This document shows positions 11,139-21,046 of a stretch of DNA of 64,000 bases, piece after piece (the stretch's first letter is position 1; every line of letters begins with the position of its first letter). The stretch comes from an uncultured Sphingomonadaceae bacterium (GTDB lineage: Bacteria; Pseudomonadota; Alphaproteobacteria; Sphingomonadales; Sphingomonadaceae). The stretch lies in NCBI GenBank assembly GCA_947258815.1, contig CAMYJW010000014.1, positions 62,001 to 126,000 of the forward strand, in the 5' to 3' direction. The notes beneath the pieces were generated by a model. It searched no databases. It had not been told where the DNA came from and worked only from the letters and a program-made list of their open reading frames with translations. The position numbers and the translations under genes are program-made.

Positions 11139-12752
11139 ATGGCTGGCATGATGCAGCACTGGGAATTGCGTGTTTCCGGCTTGATAGATTTTGCCGCGCG
11201 CGAACATGGCGCGCAAGAGATTGTCAGCCGCGTGGCCGATGGAACGGTGGTTCGCACCAACTGGGCAGGCGTGCGCAACGATGCGCTCAGGATGGTTCAG
11301 GCCTTGCGCAGGCTGGGGCTGGCGCCGGGCGATCGCGTGGCGACGCTGGCGATGAACCATGCCCGGCATCTGGTTTCCTGGTATGGCGCAACCGGGGCGG
11401 GGTGTGTTCTCCACACGATCAATCCGCGGCTGTTCGATGATCAGCTGGAGTTTATCGTTAACCACGCTGAAGATCGCGTTATGCTTTATGATCGCGCGTT
11501 CCAGCCGATTATCGATCGCATGAAGCCGCACTGGCCGACGATTGAACACTACATCTGTTTCGATGCCGAAACCGCAGCGCAGGAAAGCGCATTCGATCAG
11601 TGCCTTGGCGCGGAAGATGGCGATGCCACATGGACCAGCGGCGATGAGCGCGATCCATGCATGTTGTGTTACACCAGCGGGACAACGGGCGATCCCAAGG
11701 GCGTGCTTTATGAACATCGCTCAACCATGCTGCACACGCTGGCGGTGGTCGCGCCTTCGGCGCTCAATCTGGAAGCGCGCTCGGTTATGCTGCCGGTCGT
11801 GCCGATGTTTCATGCCAACAGCTGGGGCATACCTTTCGCCTGCGCGGCAACGGGTGCGAAACTGGTGTTTTCGCAGGTTAACGATCCGGCATGGTGGGTT
11901 GGCCTGAGCAATGCCGAGAATGTCACGCACTTTGCAGGCGTGCCAACGATCTGGTTCGGACTGCTCAAGTATCTTGACGAAACCGGCGAGAAAATGTCCG
12001 GCGTCAGGCATGGTTTCACCGGCGGAGCGGCGATGCCGCGCTCAATCGTCGAACGGCTGATGCGCGAAGGCATGCGGGTTGTGCATGCCTGGGGGATGAC
12101 CGAAACGTCTCCGTTCGGCACCAGCAACTATGAAAAGCCGGGATGGGACGATCTGAGCTTCGATGAGCAGGTCTCATTGCGCACGATGCAGGGTTACGGG
12201 ATTTACGGATCAGAAGTGCGCATCGTCGATCTTGACGATCCCGCAACAGTGCTGCCGCGCGATGGCACATCGGCTGGTGCTTTGCAGGTGCGCGGCCACT
12301 GGACGGTGAACCGCTATCTCAAGGCCGATGCCGATGCCACCGATGCGGACGGCTGGTTTGCAACCGGGGATGTGGCGGTGATGCATCCCGATGGCGCAAT
12401 GCAACTGACAGACCGGACCAAGGACGTGATCAAGTCAGGCGGCGAGTGGATCAGTTCGGTGGAGCTGGAAAATGCCGCCGTCGGCCACCCGGCGGTCGCC
12501 GAAGCCGCAGCCATCGGCGTGCCCCATCCGCGCTGGGATGAACGGCCACTTCTGGTGGTTGTCTGCGAAACCGGGCAGGCCGTTGCGGCAGAGGAACTGC
12601 GCGCGTTTCTGGCCGACAAGGTGGCGAAATGGTGGCTGCCCGATGCCATCGAGTTTGTTGACGAAATTCCGCATACTGGCACCGGCAAGATCAGCAAGAA
12701 AGACCTGCGCAAACAGTTTGCCGATTATCGCCTGCCTGATGCGGCAACCTGA
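11139..12752 (+). CDS. Fatty-acyl-CoA synthetase (AMP-binding, AlkK-like)
   Basis: [22 protein letters not shown]-binding motif, [26 protein letters not shown]. Confidence 0.9.
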   Translation: MAGMMQHWELRVSGLIDFAAREHGAQEIVSRVADGTVVRTNWAGVRNDALRMVQALRRLGLAPGDRVATLAMNHARHLVSWYGATGAGCVLHTINPRLFDDQLEFIVNHAEDRVMLYDRAFQPIIDRMKPHWPTIEHYICFDAETAAQESAFDQCLGAEDGDATWTSGDERDPCMLCYTSGTTGDPKGVLYEHRSTMLHTLAVVAPSALNLEARSVMLPVVPMFHANSWGIPFACAATGAKLVFSQVNDPAWWVGLSNAENVTHFAGVPTIWFGLLKYLDETGEKMSGVRHGFTGGAAMPRSIVERLMREGMRVVHAWGMTETSPFGTSNYEKPGWDDLSFDEQVSLRTMQGYGIYGSEVRIVDLDDPATVLPRDGTSAGALQVRGHWTVNRYLKADADATDADGWFATGDVAVMHPDGAMQLTDRTKDVIKSGGEWISSVELENAAVGHPAVAEAAAIGVPHPRWDERPLLVVVCETGQAVAAEELRAFLADKVAKWWLPDAIEFVDEIPHTGTGKISKKDLRKQFADYRLPDAAT

Positions 12753-12764
12753 AGTTCGCGCCGC

Positions 12765-13216
12765 TTAGGCAGCGCCAGCTTGGGCAAGCGCTTCGAAATC
12801 GTCCAGCGTCATGGTTCCGGTTGACTGGAACTGATCGTCAAGCATTTCAAACAGATCGCCATTGTCGCTGCGCACACTGTACATCAGAACGCAGCCATTC
12901 GGGCCGCCGCCTTCGCTGTGAATATCGTCTGATGCAGGGGTGACTGTGTAAATTCCGGCTGCGCGCGAGACGCGCATCGAATTGTCAGGCTCATAGATCA
13001 CATGATCGCCTTCGATCACAAACGTATGCGTTTCGGCCAGATGGCGGTGAAACAGAACGACTGAATTGGGCGCAAACCGGGCAATGAAATCGACGCTGTT
13101 TTCGCCTTGTCGACACTGCAGATAGACATCACGAAGTCATCAATGCCGGGCAGCGGCTGCCAGTTGATGTTGCTGTCATCGAATTGTCCGGCAGTTGCAG
13201 CAGTAGTGGACGCCAT
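12765..13216 (-). pseudogene. Cupin-fold (dioxygenase-like) protein gene with an apparent single-base frameshift
   Basis: Two reverse-strand ORFs (13016..13312 from ATG at 13216, and 12765..13019) fuse into one continuous cupin (…ICSVDKA/ENSVDFIARFAPNSVVLFHRHLAETHTFVIEGDHVIYEP…) if one base is added near 13103-13106. Confidence 0.75.
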
Positions 13217-13449
13217 CGTGTGTTTCCTTCCCGGTTGGCTGCCGGTTGTGGATATGGAAGGCAGCCTGATCAGATGGTGAAGGCAACACAGCGTTCCCGA
13301 CGTGTCAAGCAAACGGCAACAAATCCGAAGCCTATTCGAGCGCGTTGCCTTGTGCCTGGCGCGAAAGTTGTAATTGCCTGCTAAAATTCCCTGCTAAGGG
13401 GCGGTGAACTGAACATTAGGCCGGGAAAGAGGCCAGGGGAGAATGCGGC

Positions 13450-13953
13450 ATGGCGGTAATTCTGACAGCAGTGGGTGAAGACCGTCCGGGCCTGACACAA
13501 TCGCTTGCAGCCGCGATCGAAATGGCAGGCGGCAACTGGCTGGAAAGCCATTTCGCGCGGCTGGGCGGCCAGTATGTCGGTTCGGTGCTGGTCGAGCTTC
13601 CGTCAGACCGGCTGGGCACGCTTGAAGCGGCAGTGGCGGACGCTGAAAGCGCGGGTTTCAAAGTCAGCATTCTGCCTGCGACGACGGGCGATCCCTTGCC
13701 CGGTCAGCCGCTGGCATTCGAGCTGGTGGGAGAAGACCGGCCCGGCATCGTGCGCGAAGTTGCAACCGCGCTGGCCGCGCTTGATGTCAATATCGTCGAT
13801 CTGCAAACCAGCGCCGAAGATGGCCCGATGTTCGGCGATAAACTGTTCCGCGCCCGCGCCCGCGTGTTGATCCCCGCCACCACGCCGACCGATCGCGTGC
13901 GTGAAGCGCTGGAACGGATTTCCGGCGATATCATGGTGGATTTTGAAGAGTAG
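13450..13953 (+). CDS. ACT-domain protein (GcvR-like glycine cleavage regulator family)
   Basis: Two ACT modules: AVILTAVGEDRPGLTQSLAAAIEMAGGNWLESH and FELVGEDRPGIVREVATALAALDVNIVDLQT. Confidence 0.8.
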   Translation: MAVILTAVGEDRPGLTQSLAAAIEMAGGNWLESHFARLGGQYVGSVLVELPSDRLGTLEAAVADAESAGFKVSILPATTGDPLPGQPLAFELVGEDRPGIVREVATALAALDVNIVDLQTSAEDGPMFGDKLFRARARVLIPATTPTDRVREALERISGDIMVDFEE

Positions 13954-13978
13954 GGATTGATGAGTTTCGGCTCTCGTG

Positions 13979-14000
13979 AAGCCAAGGTATAAACTTGGTT
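13979..14000. terminator. Candidate bidirectional terminator hairpin
   Basis: AAGCCAAG-GTATAAA-CTTGGTTT inverted repeat between the convergent ACT gene and excalibur gene; low stem GC, so weak. Confidence 0.4.
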
Positions 14001-14020
14001 TCTAGCGGTTTTGATCTCGA

Positions 14021-14329
14021 TCACTCGCAAGCGCGCCCATCGCCGTCGCGATCGAGTGCAGGCCGATAGCCTTCTTCGCCGCGGCGAAGCGGAGCCACAC
14101 CCGCCGCACGCGCCGATGCGCAGTTCGGATAGTATATTTTGCCACTCGTGGAGCGATGCGGCTTGGGCGCAGGGGCACGACGAATGGCAGCCTTCTGGTT
14201 ATGGCAATGCCGAACACCGGTTTTGCGATTCATGTGGCAACCATCTGCCGCCAGCCCGCCAGGGTGGGCAACAAGCGATTGCGGCGTGACTGTGATCACG
14301 AGCGCGAGAGCTGCAAGAACCGTTCTCAT
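14021..14329 (-). CDS. Secreted excalibur (Ca-binding-like) domain protein with YHYH/GCHxxRKTGxxHCH motif
   Basis: Signal peptide, GCHMNRKTGVRHCHN, YYPNCASARAAG...DRDGDGRACE excalibur motif. Confidence 0.85.
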   Translation of the reverse strand: MRTVLAALALVITVTPQSLVAHPGGLAADGCHMNRKTGVRHCHNQKAAIRRAPAPKPHRSTSGKIYYPNCASARAAGVAPLRRGEEGYRPALDRDGDGRACE

Positions 14330-14445
14330 CGCCGCTTAGATTAGCACGTATTAAACTTAATGAGGAATCCTGCTCCGTTGAGCGCAATAGCCCCGTTCAG
14401 GCCAATAAAATTCACGCCTCGTTACATCTTCGTTTAAAGCAACAC

Positions 14446-14973
14446 TCAGCTTTCGCGAAGCCTCGGCATCAGTTCAACGAAATTGCAGGGGCGGTTGCGG
14501 CTGTCGAGCTGTTCGGCAAGAAGGCCGTCCCAGCCGTCTTTCACCGCGCCGTTTGAGCCGGGCAGGGCAAAGATATAGGTTCCGCGCGCCACCACGGCGC
14601 AGGCGCGCGATTGCACCGTTGATGTGCCGATGGTGTTGTAGCTGATCAGCCTGAAGATTTCGCCAAAGCCGGGAATGTCTTTTTCCTTCACACGGTCAAG
14701 TGCTTCGGGAGTAACATCGCGGCCGGTCAGCCCGGTGCCGCCGGTTGAAATGATCGCGTCGATTCCGCGATCGTCGATCCAGTTGTTCAGGCGGCTGGCG
14801 ATGCGCTGGGCGTCGTCTGTTTCAATTGCGCGGGCGGCCAGTTTGTGTCCGGCGGTTTTGATACGCTCGGCCAGAATATCGCCCGAGGTATCGTCTTCGG
14901 GGCCGCGCGTGTCGGAAACGGTAAGCAGCGCAATGTTGATCGGCTTGAATGTGCGGTCGGTATCAATGCCCAT
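14446..14973 (-). CDS. moaB: Molybdenum cofactor biosynthesis protein MoaB
   Basis: ATG at 14973: INIALLTVSDTRGPEDDTSGDILAERI ... IISTGGTGLTGRDVTPEAL; MoaB/Mog family. Confidence 0.9.
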   Translation of the reverse strand: MGIDTDRTFKPINIALLTVSDTRGPEDDTSGDILAERIKTAGHKLAARAIETDDAQRIASRLNNWIDDRGIDAIISTGGTGLTGRDVTPEALDRVKEKDIPGFGEIFRLISYNTIGTSTVQSRACAVVARGTYIFALPGSNGAVKDGWDGLLAEQLDSRNRPCNFVELMPRLRES

Positions 14974-16747
14974 GGGAAAGCGCTCCGTTCGTTGCCATGC
15001 GCACGCCCTGCGACCCGGAAAGCCCCGGAAATGTGGGCCACATGCCTTGCGCGATGGCCAGCCGGCTTTCCGATGGGCCGCCCGCCTGGCGTTCATACAT
15101 CCAGTAATTGCGCATCACGATATTCACGTAGCCGCGCGTTTCCCAATAAGGGATGGATTCCATCCACAGCAGCGGATCGCCCTGATCGTTGATTTCGGTG
15201 TTCCAGCGGGTGATCGGCGTAAGCCCGGCGTTGTAAGCGGCCATAACCTTGGGAAGCAGGCCCTGCGTGCCGCCTGCATTTTTCAGCATCTGCATATGGC
15301 GCTGCCCGAAGGCGAGGTTGATTTCCGGCTTGTTGAGATCGCGCGCCGAACCGGAAACGCCGATTGCTGAGGCATGATCCTTGGCAGCGGCAGGCATGAT
15401 CTGCATCAGCCCTCGTGCGCCTGCCGGACTGACAACCGAGGCGCGAAACCGCGATTCCTGCAAGGCATGGGCATAGACCAGTGCGGGATCCACGCTCCAT
15501 CCGCCAACCGGGGTCCACTTGGGCGTGGGGAACCGGGTGGCCGGTTCGGGGCGGGCGCCATAGGGCGCGTTGTATGACATCCACAGCTGCGTGGAAGGCA
15601 GTCCAAGATCGCGTGCCAGCCTGGTAAGCGGTTCATAGTGCGATGCATCGCCGATCCGCGCCTGATGCCGCAGCACTTCATCCGCCGCGCTGTCTTCGCC
15701 GATTTCGGCAAGGCCGACAGCAACGCGAACGTTGCTGACATGGCGAAGCTGTTGCCAGTCCTTTTTGGTGAAATCAGCGCCTGCGTGTTGTTTGGAAAGC
15801 TGCTGGCCAAGCTGTTCGGCCGCGAGCATGCCATAAAGCGTTTCGTCACGCTGAGCAGCGCCGCGCAATGCTTCGGCGGCTTTTTCGGGCTTGCGGCAAC
15901 GCACCAGCGCGCGCGATTGCCAGTAATATCCGGCAGCGGAAAGTTCGGGGTTTTGCGCAAGCCCCGCGGTGCGGTTGAAGGCATCGGCAGCGCCATCGCA
16001 ATCGCCCAGACGCCACGCCGCCAGCCCGGCTGTCCACCAGCCTTCGGCAACCCATGGGCCAGAACCAGCAGTGGCCTGTTGCGCCAGCCGATAGGCGGCT
16101 GCGTCCTGATTTTCGATAAAATAGCTCCACGCAACGCGCGTGCGCCATTCGGCCCGGGCGGGCTGGCTCAGCGTTGCATCAACACCATCGAGCAGCGTTT
16201 GCGCGCCGACGGGGTTGTCATTCTTGATGTGATTGACGATGCCGTTGGCGATGCTGTTCGGCATTGTGCCGTCTCTGGTTTTCGCGGGCCGGATGCGTTT
16301 GGGCATTGAGGACAGCCTCTGCAGACGCTGCGGCGAAGGCATCGCGGGCAGGGTTTCCGCGCCGCGCTTGATTGCCAGATTGCCGATTTTCGGCGCAGTT
16401 GGCAGATCGGTGCCTTTGTCCAGCCAGCCTTGCAGATCGCCCAGTTCGATTTTGGGAGATGTCGGTGCCAGATAGTATTCCGCGCTTACATGCTGATGCA
16501 GCAAGCCATCGTTGCGCTGTGAAAGTAGTTTCTGAACCTGCGACCAGTCCTTGCGGTCAATCGCATCGTGGACCTCCCGATAATAGCCGCGATCGTCCTG
16601 TGAAAGCAGCGATGGCACCTCGGTCCGGTCCGCGCGTTTGCGAAAATAATCAACCGCCGCGCTGTTGGCAAAGGCCGTGCCGACGCTGAATACAGAGCTG
16701 CCGATCATGGCAAGGCCGATGGCGCACAGGCTGGTTCTGGAGGACAT
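14963..16747 (-). CDS. Soluble lytic murein transglycosylase (Slt family)
   Basis: Signal-peptide start MSSRTSLCAIGLAMIG (16747); C-terminal SLT motifs ALQESRFRASVVSPAGARGLMQIMPAAA and AYNAGLTPITRW. Confidence 0.9.
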   Translation of the reverse strand: MSSRTSLCAIGLAMIGSSVFSVGTAFANSAAVDYFRKRADRTEVPSLLSQDDRGYYREVHDAIDRKDWSQVQKLLSQRNDGLLHQHVSAEYYLAPTSPKIELGDLQGWLDKGTDLPTAPKIGNLAIKRGAETLPAMPSPQRLQRLSSMPKRIRPAKTRDGTMPNSIANGIVNHIKNDNPVGAQTLLDGVDATLSQPARAEWRTRVAWSYFIENQDAAAYRLAQQATAGSGPWVAEGWWTAGLAAWRLGDCDGAADAFNRTAGLAQNPELSAAGYYWQSRALVRCRKPEKAAEALRGAAQRDETLYGMLAAEQLGQQLSKQHAGADFTKKDWQQLRHVSNVRVAVGLAEIGEDSAADEVLRHQARIGDASHYEPLTRLARDLGLPSTQLWMSYNAPYGARPEPATRFPTPKWTPVGGWSVDPALVYAHALQESRFRASVVSPAGARGLMQIMPAAAKDHASAIGVSGSARDLNKPEINLAFGQRHMQMLKNAGGTQGLLPKVMAAYNAGLTPITRWNTEINDQGDPLLWMESIPYWETRGYVNIVMRNYWMYERQAGGPSESRLAIAQGMWPTFPGLSGSQGVRMATNGALSHGH

Positions 16748-16773
16748 CTTCAAGGCTTTTCGATCCCGTTCTT

Positions 16774-17604
16774 TTATCCACGATGGCTTGCCGGTTCCTG
16801 AGACGCCCAATCGAGCCATGACTGCCATATCCGGCCTTTCCAGCGCGGTTGTTCAAGCAGGGCTGCCAGACTTCGGCAGGCAAGCAAAGGAATGCTTGAC
16901 CCTTCATGGTTAAAAATACGTAAATCGGCAGGGCCTTGAGGTGGAGCGTTTCCTATAAGCGGCAGGATATTGGCGCCGAACACGGCAAGCCGTTCCGGCT
17001 TTGCCAAACTGACATGGTGGGCCAGCACATCGCCGATGCCCGCAGCGCCGATCGCCTGCCAGTCAGCTCCCGGCAAATGGCGCGGCAGGACGCTGGCGCG
17101 ATAGACGTGCGCATCGTCCAGTTCCATCGCCGCCAGCATTGCATCGAGCAGCTTGCCTTGCGGGCCGCTTAGCAGACTGTCGCGGTCTTCGCGTTCGGGT
17201 TCGGGCACGATCACCATCAGTTTCGTGCCTTCCTGCCCGCGCGGCGCAATGCGCGATGTAACGGGTCCTTCGGCAAGCGCTGCTTCAGAAAGCCACCATC
17301 GGGTAAACCCGGCAAGATCAGCAGGTAAGGCACCGCGATCGAATTTCGGCGCTGGGGCGGGTGGGGGCGATGGTTCCTGCGCCTTCTTTCCTGCCCTGGC
17401 CGGTTCCTGAGCGGTGGCCTGCGCATTTGCGGGGGCTTCTTCAGGCTGGGGAGAGGCAGGCTGCACGGGCTGCACGGGCTGCGCCCAGCGCACCGGATCG
17501 TCGCTATAATCGTGATCGACGCCCGCCTCGCGCCACCAGTCAAGCGCGCCGGTAAGCGCATCGGAAAGGGTGCTGGAAAGGGCAGGGGCAGGGCGATTGT
17601 CCAT
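16774..17604 (-). CDS. Uracil-DNA glycosylase superfamily protein
   Basis: MDNRPAPALSSTLSDALTGALDWWREAGVD...; KLMVIVPEPEREDRDSLLSGPQGKLLDAMLAAMELDDAHVYRASVLPRHLPGADW pattern of sphingomonad UDG-like proteins. Confidence 0.7.
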   Translation of the reverse strand: MDNRPAPALSSTLSDALTGALDWWREAGVDHDYSDDPVRWAQPVQPVQPASPQPEEAPANAQATAQEPARAGKKAQEPSPPPAPAPKFDRGALPADLAGFTRWWLSEAALAEGPVTSRIAPRGQEGTKLMVIVPEPEREDRDSLLSGPQGKLLDAMLAAMELDDAHVYRASVLPRHLPGADWQAIGAAGIGDVLAHHVSLAKPERLAVFGANILPLIGNAPPQGPADLRIFNHEGSSIPLLACRSLAALLEQPRWKGRIWQSWLDWASQEPASHRG

Positions 17605-17694
17605 CGTGCGGTCTTGACCTGTGGCCCGCCACCAATCAAGGCTGAACAACACAAATTGTGAATACAGGACAAAATTGCAGGACCGGGGCAAACC

Positions 17695-19347
17695 ATGAGT
17701 GAACGCGAATCAATGCCGTATGACGTCGTTATCGTTGGAGGCGGCCCAGCTGGCCTTGCCACTGCGATAAGGCTGAAACAGATCAATTCCGAACTGGCGG
17801 TCTGCGTGCTTGAAAAAGGCTCGGAGATCGGCGCGCATATTCTCTCGGGCGCAACGATCGATCCCAAGGCATTGGATGAGCTTCTGCCGGACTGGCGCGA
17901 TCAGGATTGCCCGCTTGCCGAAACCCCGGTGACGGATAACTGGCACTGGCATCTCACCAAAAAGAGCAGCTTTTCGATCCCGCACATCATCCAGCCGCCG
18001 TTTATGTCAAACCACGGCAACTATACCGGATCGCTGGGCAATTTGTGCCGCTGGCTGGGCGAACGGGCAGAGGAACTGGAAGTCGAAATCTTCCCCGGCT
18101 TCCCGGCTGCCGAAGTGCTGTATGATGAAAACGGCGCGGTTTACGGCGTGGCGACGGGCGATATGGGCGTTGCCGCCGATGGCAGCCACAAGGCCGATTA
18201 TCAGCCCGGCATGGAACTGCACGGTAAATACACCGTGTTCTGCGAAGGCGCACGCGGCCACCTGACCAAGCAGCTCAAGGCAAAGTTCGATCTTGAGGCC
18301 GATTGCGAGCCGCAGGTATATGGCCTTGGCACCAAGGAACTGTGGGACATCGATCCCGACAAACACGTTCCGGGCCGGGTGATCCACACCCAGGGCTGGC
18401 CGCTTTCGGAAAGTGACAGCTGGGGCGGCGGTTTCCTTTATCATCAGGCGAACAATCAGGTTGCGCTCGGCTTTGTAACGGCGCTTGATTACAAAAATCC
18501 GCACGTTTTCCCGTTTGAAGAGTTTCAGCGCTGGAAACAGCACCCTGAAATCCGGGCAATTCTGGAAGGCGGCAAGCGCGTTGCATATGGCGCGCGGGTC
18601 ATCAACGAAGGTGGCTGGCAATCGGTTCCGCAGCTCTGTTTCCCCGGCGGCGTGCTGGCGGGCTGCTCGGCCGGGTTCGTCAACGTGCCGCGCATCAAGG
18701 GCACGCATACCGCGATGAAAAGCGGGATGCTGGCAGCAGATTCCATCGCCGCCGCCATCGCTGCGGATCGCGAAAAGGACGTACTGAGCGAATACGATGC
18801 CGCCGTGCGCGATAGCTGGATCGCCACGGAACTGAAGCTCGTTCAGAATGCAGAGCCGATGGTCGCCAAATGGGGAGGCGAACTGGGCACATTGCTTGCG
18901 GGCGCGGATATGTGGCTGCGCATGCTGTTTGGCTTTGGCATCGCCAAGCCGATGAAGCACCACGCCGATTACACCGCGCTTCAGCGGGCCGATCTTTATA
19001 AGCCGATTGCCTATCCCAAGCCCGATAATGAGATCAGTTTTGACCGGCTGACCTCCGTCTCATTTTCGTTCACCAATCACGCCGAGGATCAGCCATGCCA
19101 TCTTCAGCTGAAAGACCCGGAATATCCCACCAAAGTCGAACTGCCGGTCTATGGCGGGCCATCGACCCGGTATTGTCCGGCAGGTGTGTACGAATACATC
19201 ACCAACGATGATACCGGTGAAGTCAGTTTCCAGATCAATTCGCAAAACTGCGTTCACTGCAAAACCTGCGACATCAAGGATCCGGGACAGCAGATAAACT
19301 GGGTTTCGCCCGAAGGTGGCGGCGGTCCGAACTATCCGAATATGTAA
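17695..19347 (+). CDS. Electron-transfer flavoprotein:ubiquinone oxidoreductase
   Basis: DVVIVGGGPAGLATAIRLKQ FAD motif; C-terminal 4Fe-4S motif NCVHCKTCDIKDPGQQINWVSPEGGGGPNYPNM. Confidence 0.97.
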   Translation: MSERESMPYDVVIVGGGPAGLATAIRLKQINSELAVCVLEKGSEIGAHILSGATIDPKALDELLPDWRDQDCPLAETPVTDNWHWHLTKKSSFSIPHIIQPPFMSNHGNYTGSLGNLCRWLGERAEELEVEIFPGFPAAEVLYDENGAVYGVATGDMGVAADGSHKADYQPGMELHGKYTVFCEGARGHLTKQLKAKFDLEADCEPQVYGLGTKELWDIDPDKHVPGRVIHTQGWPLSESDSWGGGFLYHQANNQVALGFVTALDYKNPHVFPFEEFQRWKQHPEIRAILEGGKRVAYGARVINEGGWQSVPQLCFPGGVLAGCSAGFVNVPRIKGTHTAMKSGMLAADSIAAAIAADREKDVLSEYDAAVRDSWIATELKLVQNAEPMVAKWGGELGTLLAGADMWLRMLFGFGIAKPMKHHADYTALQRADLYKPIAYPKPDNEISFDRLTSVSFSFTNHAEDQPCHLQLKDPEYPTKVELPVYGGPSTRYCPAGVYEYITNDDTGEVSFQINSQNCVHCKTCDIKDPGQQINWVSPEGGGGPNYPNM

Positions 19348-19359
19348 CTGGCTGGCTCC

Positions 19360-20172
19360 GTGCCGCTGAGCGAAACTGCCTTTGCCAAGATCAACCTGGC
19401 GTTGCATGTCCGTGCGCGGCGGGACGATGGCTATCATCAGCTTGAAACGCTGTTTGCGTTTGTCGATGAAGGGGATCGGCTGGATGCTTCGCCTGCCGCA
19501 CAGGACGAATTAAGAACGGTTGGCGAGTTTGCTTCGCAAATTGATGATCCTTTCGGAAATATTGCGGCAAAGGCGCTGTCTTTGTTGCCGCATGGCGACG
19601 GCTGGAACCTGACGCTGGAAAAGCGGCTTCCGGTGGCTGCCGGGCTGGGCGGTGGCTCCGCCGATGCAGGCGCGGTTTTCCGCATGGTGGAACGCGCGCA
19701 GGGCCTGCCGGATGACTGGCGGGATCGCGCGGCAAAGCTGGGCGCGGATGTGCCTGCCTGCGTGCTCAGCGAAACCTGCATCGGCACCGGAACCGGCACA
19801 GATCTTAAACCCGTTGCAAACGATCTGGCGGGAATGCCCGTGCTGCTGGTCAATCCGCGCGTGGCCATGCCAACGGGGCCGGTGTTTGGCGCATGGGACG
19901 GGCGTGATCGCGGCGCGCTTCCCGCAGGAAACGTGCGCGAAATCGCGCTGGCGGGGCGCAACGATCTGGAAGCGCCTGCAATCAGCCAACAGCCTGCTAT
20001 CGCGCAGGTGCTCGATGATCTGCGCGCCGCCGATCCGCTGCTGGCGCGCATGTCGGGTTCGGGCGCGACGTGCTTTGCGTTGTTCGAAACGCATGATGCG
20101 ATGCTTGATGCGATGGAGCGTTTGCGCTTTTCCCGGCCGGAGTGGTGGATGATGGGCGGGCTGTTGCGGTGA
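19360..20172 (+). CDS. ispE: 4-(cytidine 5'-diphospho)-2-C-methyl-D-erythritol kinase
   Basis: AFAKINLALHVRARRDDGYHQLETLFAFVD, KRLPVAAGLGGGSADAGAVFR, RMSGSGATCFALF GHMP motifs. Confidence 0.95.
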   Translation: MPLSETAFAKINLALHVRARRDDGYHQLETLFAFVDEGDRLDASPAAQDELRTVGEFASQIDDPFGNIAAKALSLLPHGDGWNLTLEKRLPVAAGLGGGSADAGAVFRMVERAQGLPDDWRDRAAKLGADVPACVLSETCIGTGTGTDLKPVANDLAGMPVLLVNPRVAMPTGPVFGAWDGRDRGALPAGNVREIALAGRNDLEAPAISQQPAIAQVLDDLRAADPLLARMSGSGATCFALFETHDAMLDAMERLRFSRPEWWMMGGLLR

Positions 20173-20906
20173 ACACGGTTGCCGAGACAAACGAAGCTTA
20201 CCGGCTTGTCGGCACCCCGCGCTTTGGCGGTATCGTGATCGTTGCCGATCATGCCTCCAACCGGGTGCCCGATGATATTGAACTGGGGATCGATCCCGCG
20301 CTGATGGATGAACATATCGCGATTGACATCGGCGTTGCCGGGATCGCTGAAATGATGGCCGCACGCGATGGCACGGCGGCGCTGCTTGGCAATGTCAGCC
20401 GCCTTGTGTGCGATACCAACCGCACAGAGGCGGACCCGGCCTCCATCCCCGAACATAGCGACGGGCAAACAATTTCCGGCAATCAGAACATTGATCGCGA
20501 GGCCCGGCTGGCGCGTTTCCACCGCCCGTTTCATGCGCGGCTGACGCAGCTGTTGAACGACACGCCGCCCGCGCTGACTCTGATCCTGCACAGCTACACG
20601 CCTTGCCTTGCCAGCGCGCCCGATGAGAAGCGCCCGTGGCACTGCGGCCTTCTATACGACAACGACGATCGCGGCGCCCGCGCGGCTTTGCCGTTGCTGG
20701 AAGCCGATGGCCTGATTGTTGGCGATCAACTGCCCTATTCGGGCAAAATCTATAACGCCGCGATTGAGCGGCACGTTGAAAATGAAGGCCGCCCCTATCT
20801 TTATATCGAAATCCGGCAGGATCTGATCGCGCACAAAGCCGGGCAGGGCGAGTGGGCCGACCGGCTGCACCGGATATGCAATCAGATTGCGGTTTCGGTG
20901 AATTAG
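20169..20906 (+). CDS. N-formylglutamate amidohydrolase family protein
   Basis: GTG start in a GTGA overlap with ispE stop; GGIVIVADHASNRVPDD, DIGVAGIAEMMA, YLYIEIRQDLI motifs. Confidence 0.88.
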   Translation: MNTVAETNEAYRLVGTPRFGGIVIVADHASNRVPDDIELGIDPALMDEHIAIDIGVAGIAEMMAARDGTAALLGNVSRLVCDTNRTEADPASIPEHSDGQTISGNQNIDREARLARFHRPFHARLTQLLNDTPPALTLILHSYTPCLASAPDEKRPWHCGLLYDNDDRGARAALPLLEADGLIVGDQLPYSGKIYNAAIERHVENEGRPYLYIEIRQDLIAHKAGQGEWADRLHRICNQIAVSVN

Positions 20907-21046
20907 GCCACGCAGCTGAGGCGGTTTATACCGGGCCCGGCCTGAACGCAGCCTCGCAGCGCGCCGCTTTTTGCTTCGACTAGCGAGACGGCGTAGGATA
21001 AGGGCGCATTCCAGACAGTTTCAGAATTTTTCGTTCGGAGTTTCCC

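Noticed and set aside
19437-20642. 401-aa reverse ORF opposite ispE / N-formylglutamate amidohydrolase
   Set aside because: Shadow ORF, low-complexity Ser/Arg/Pro-rich.
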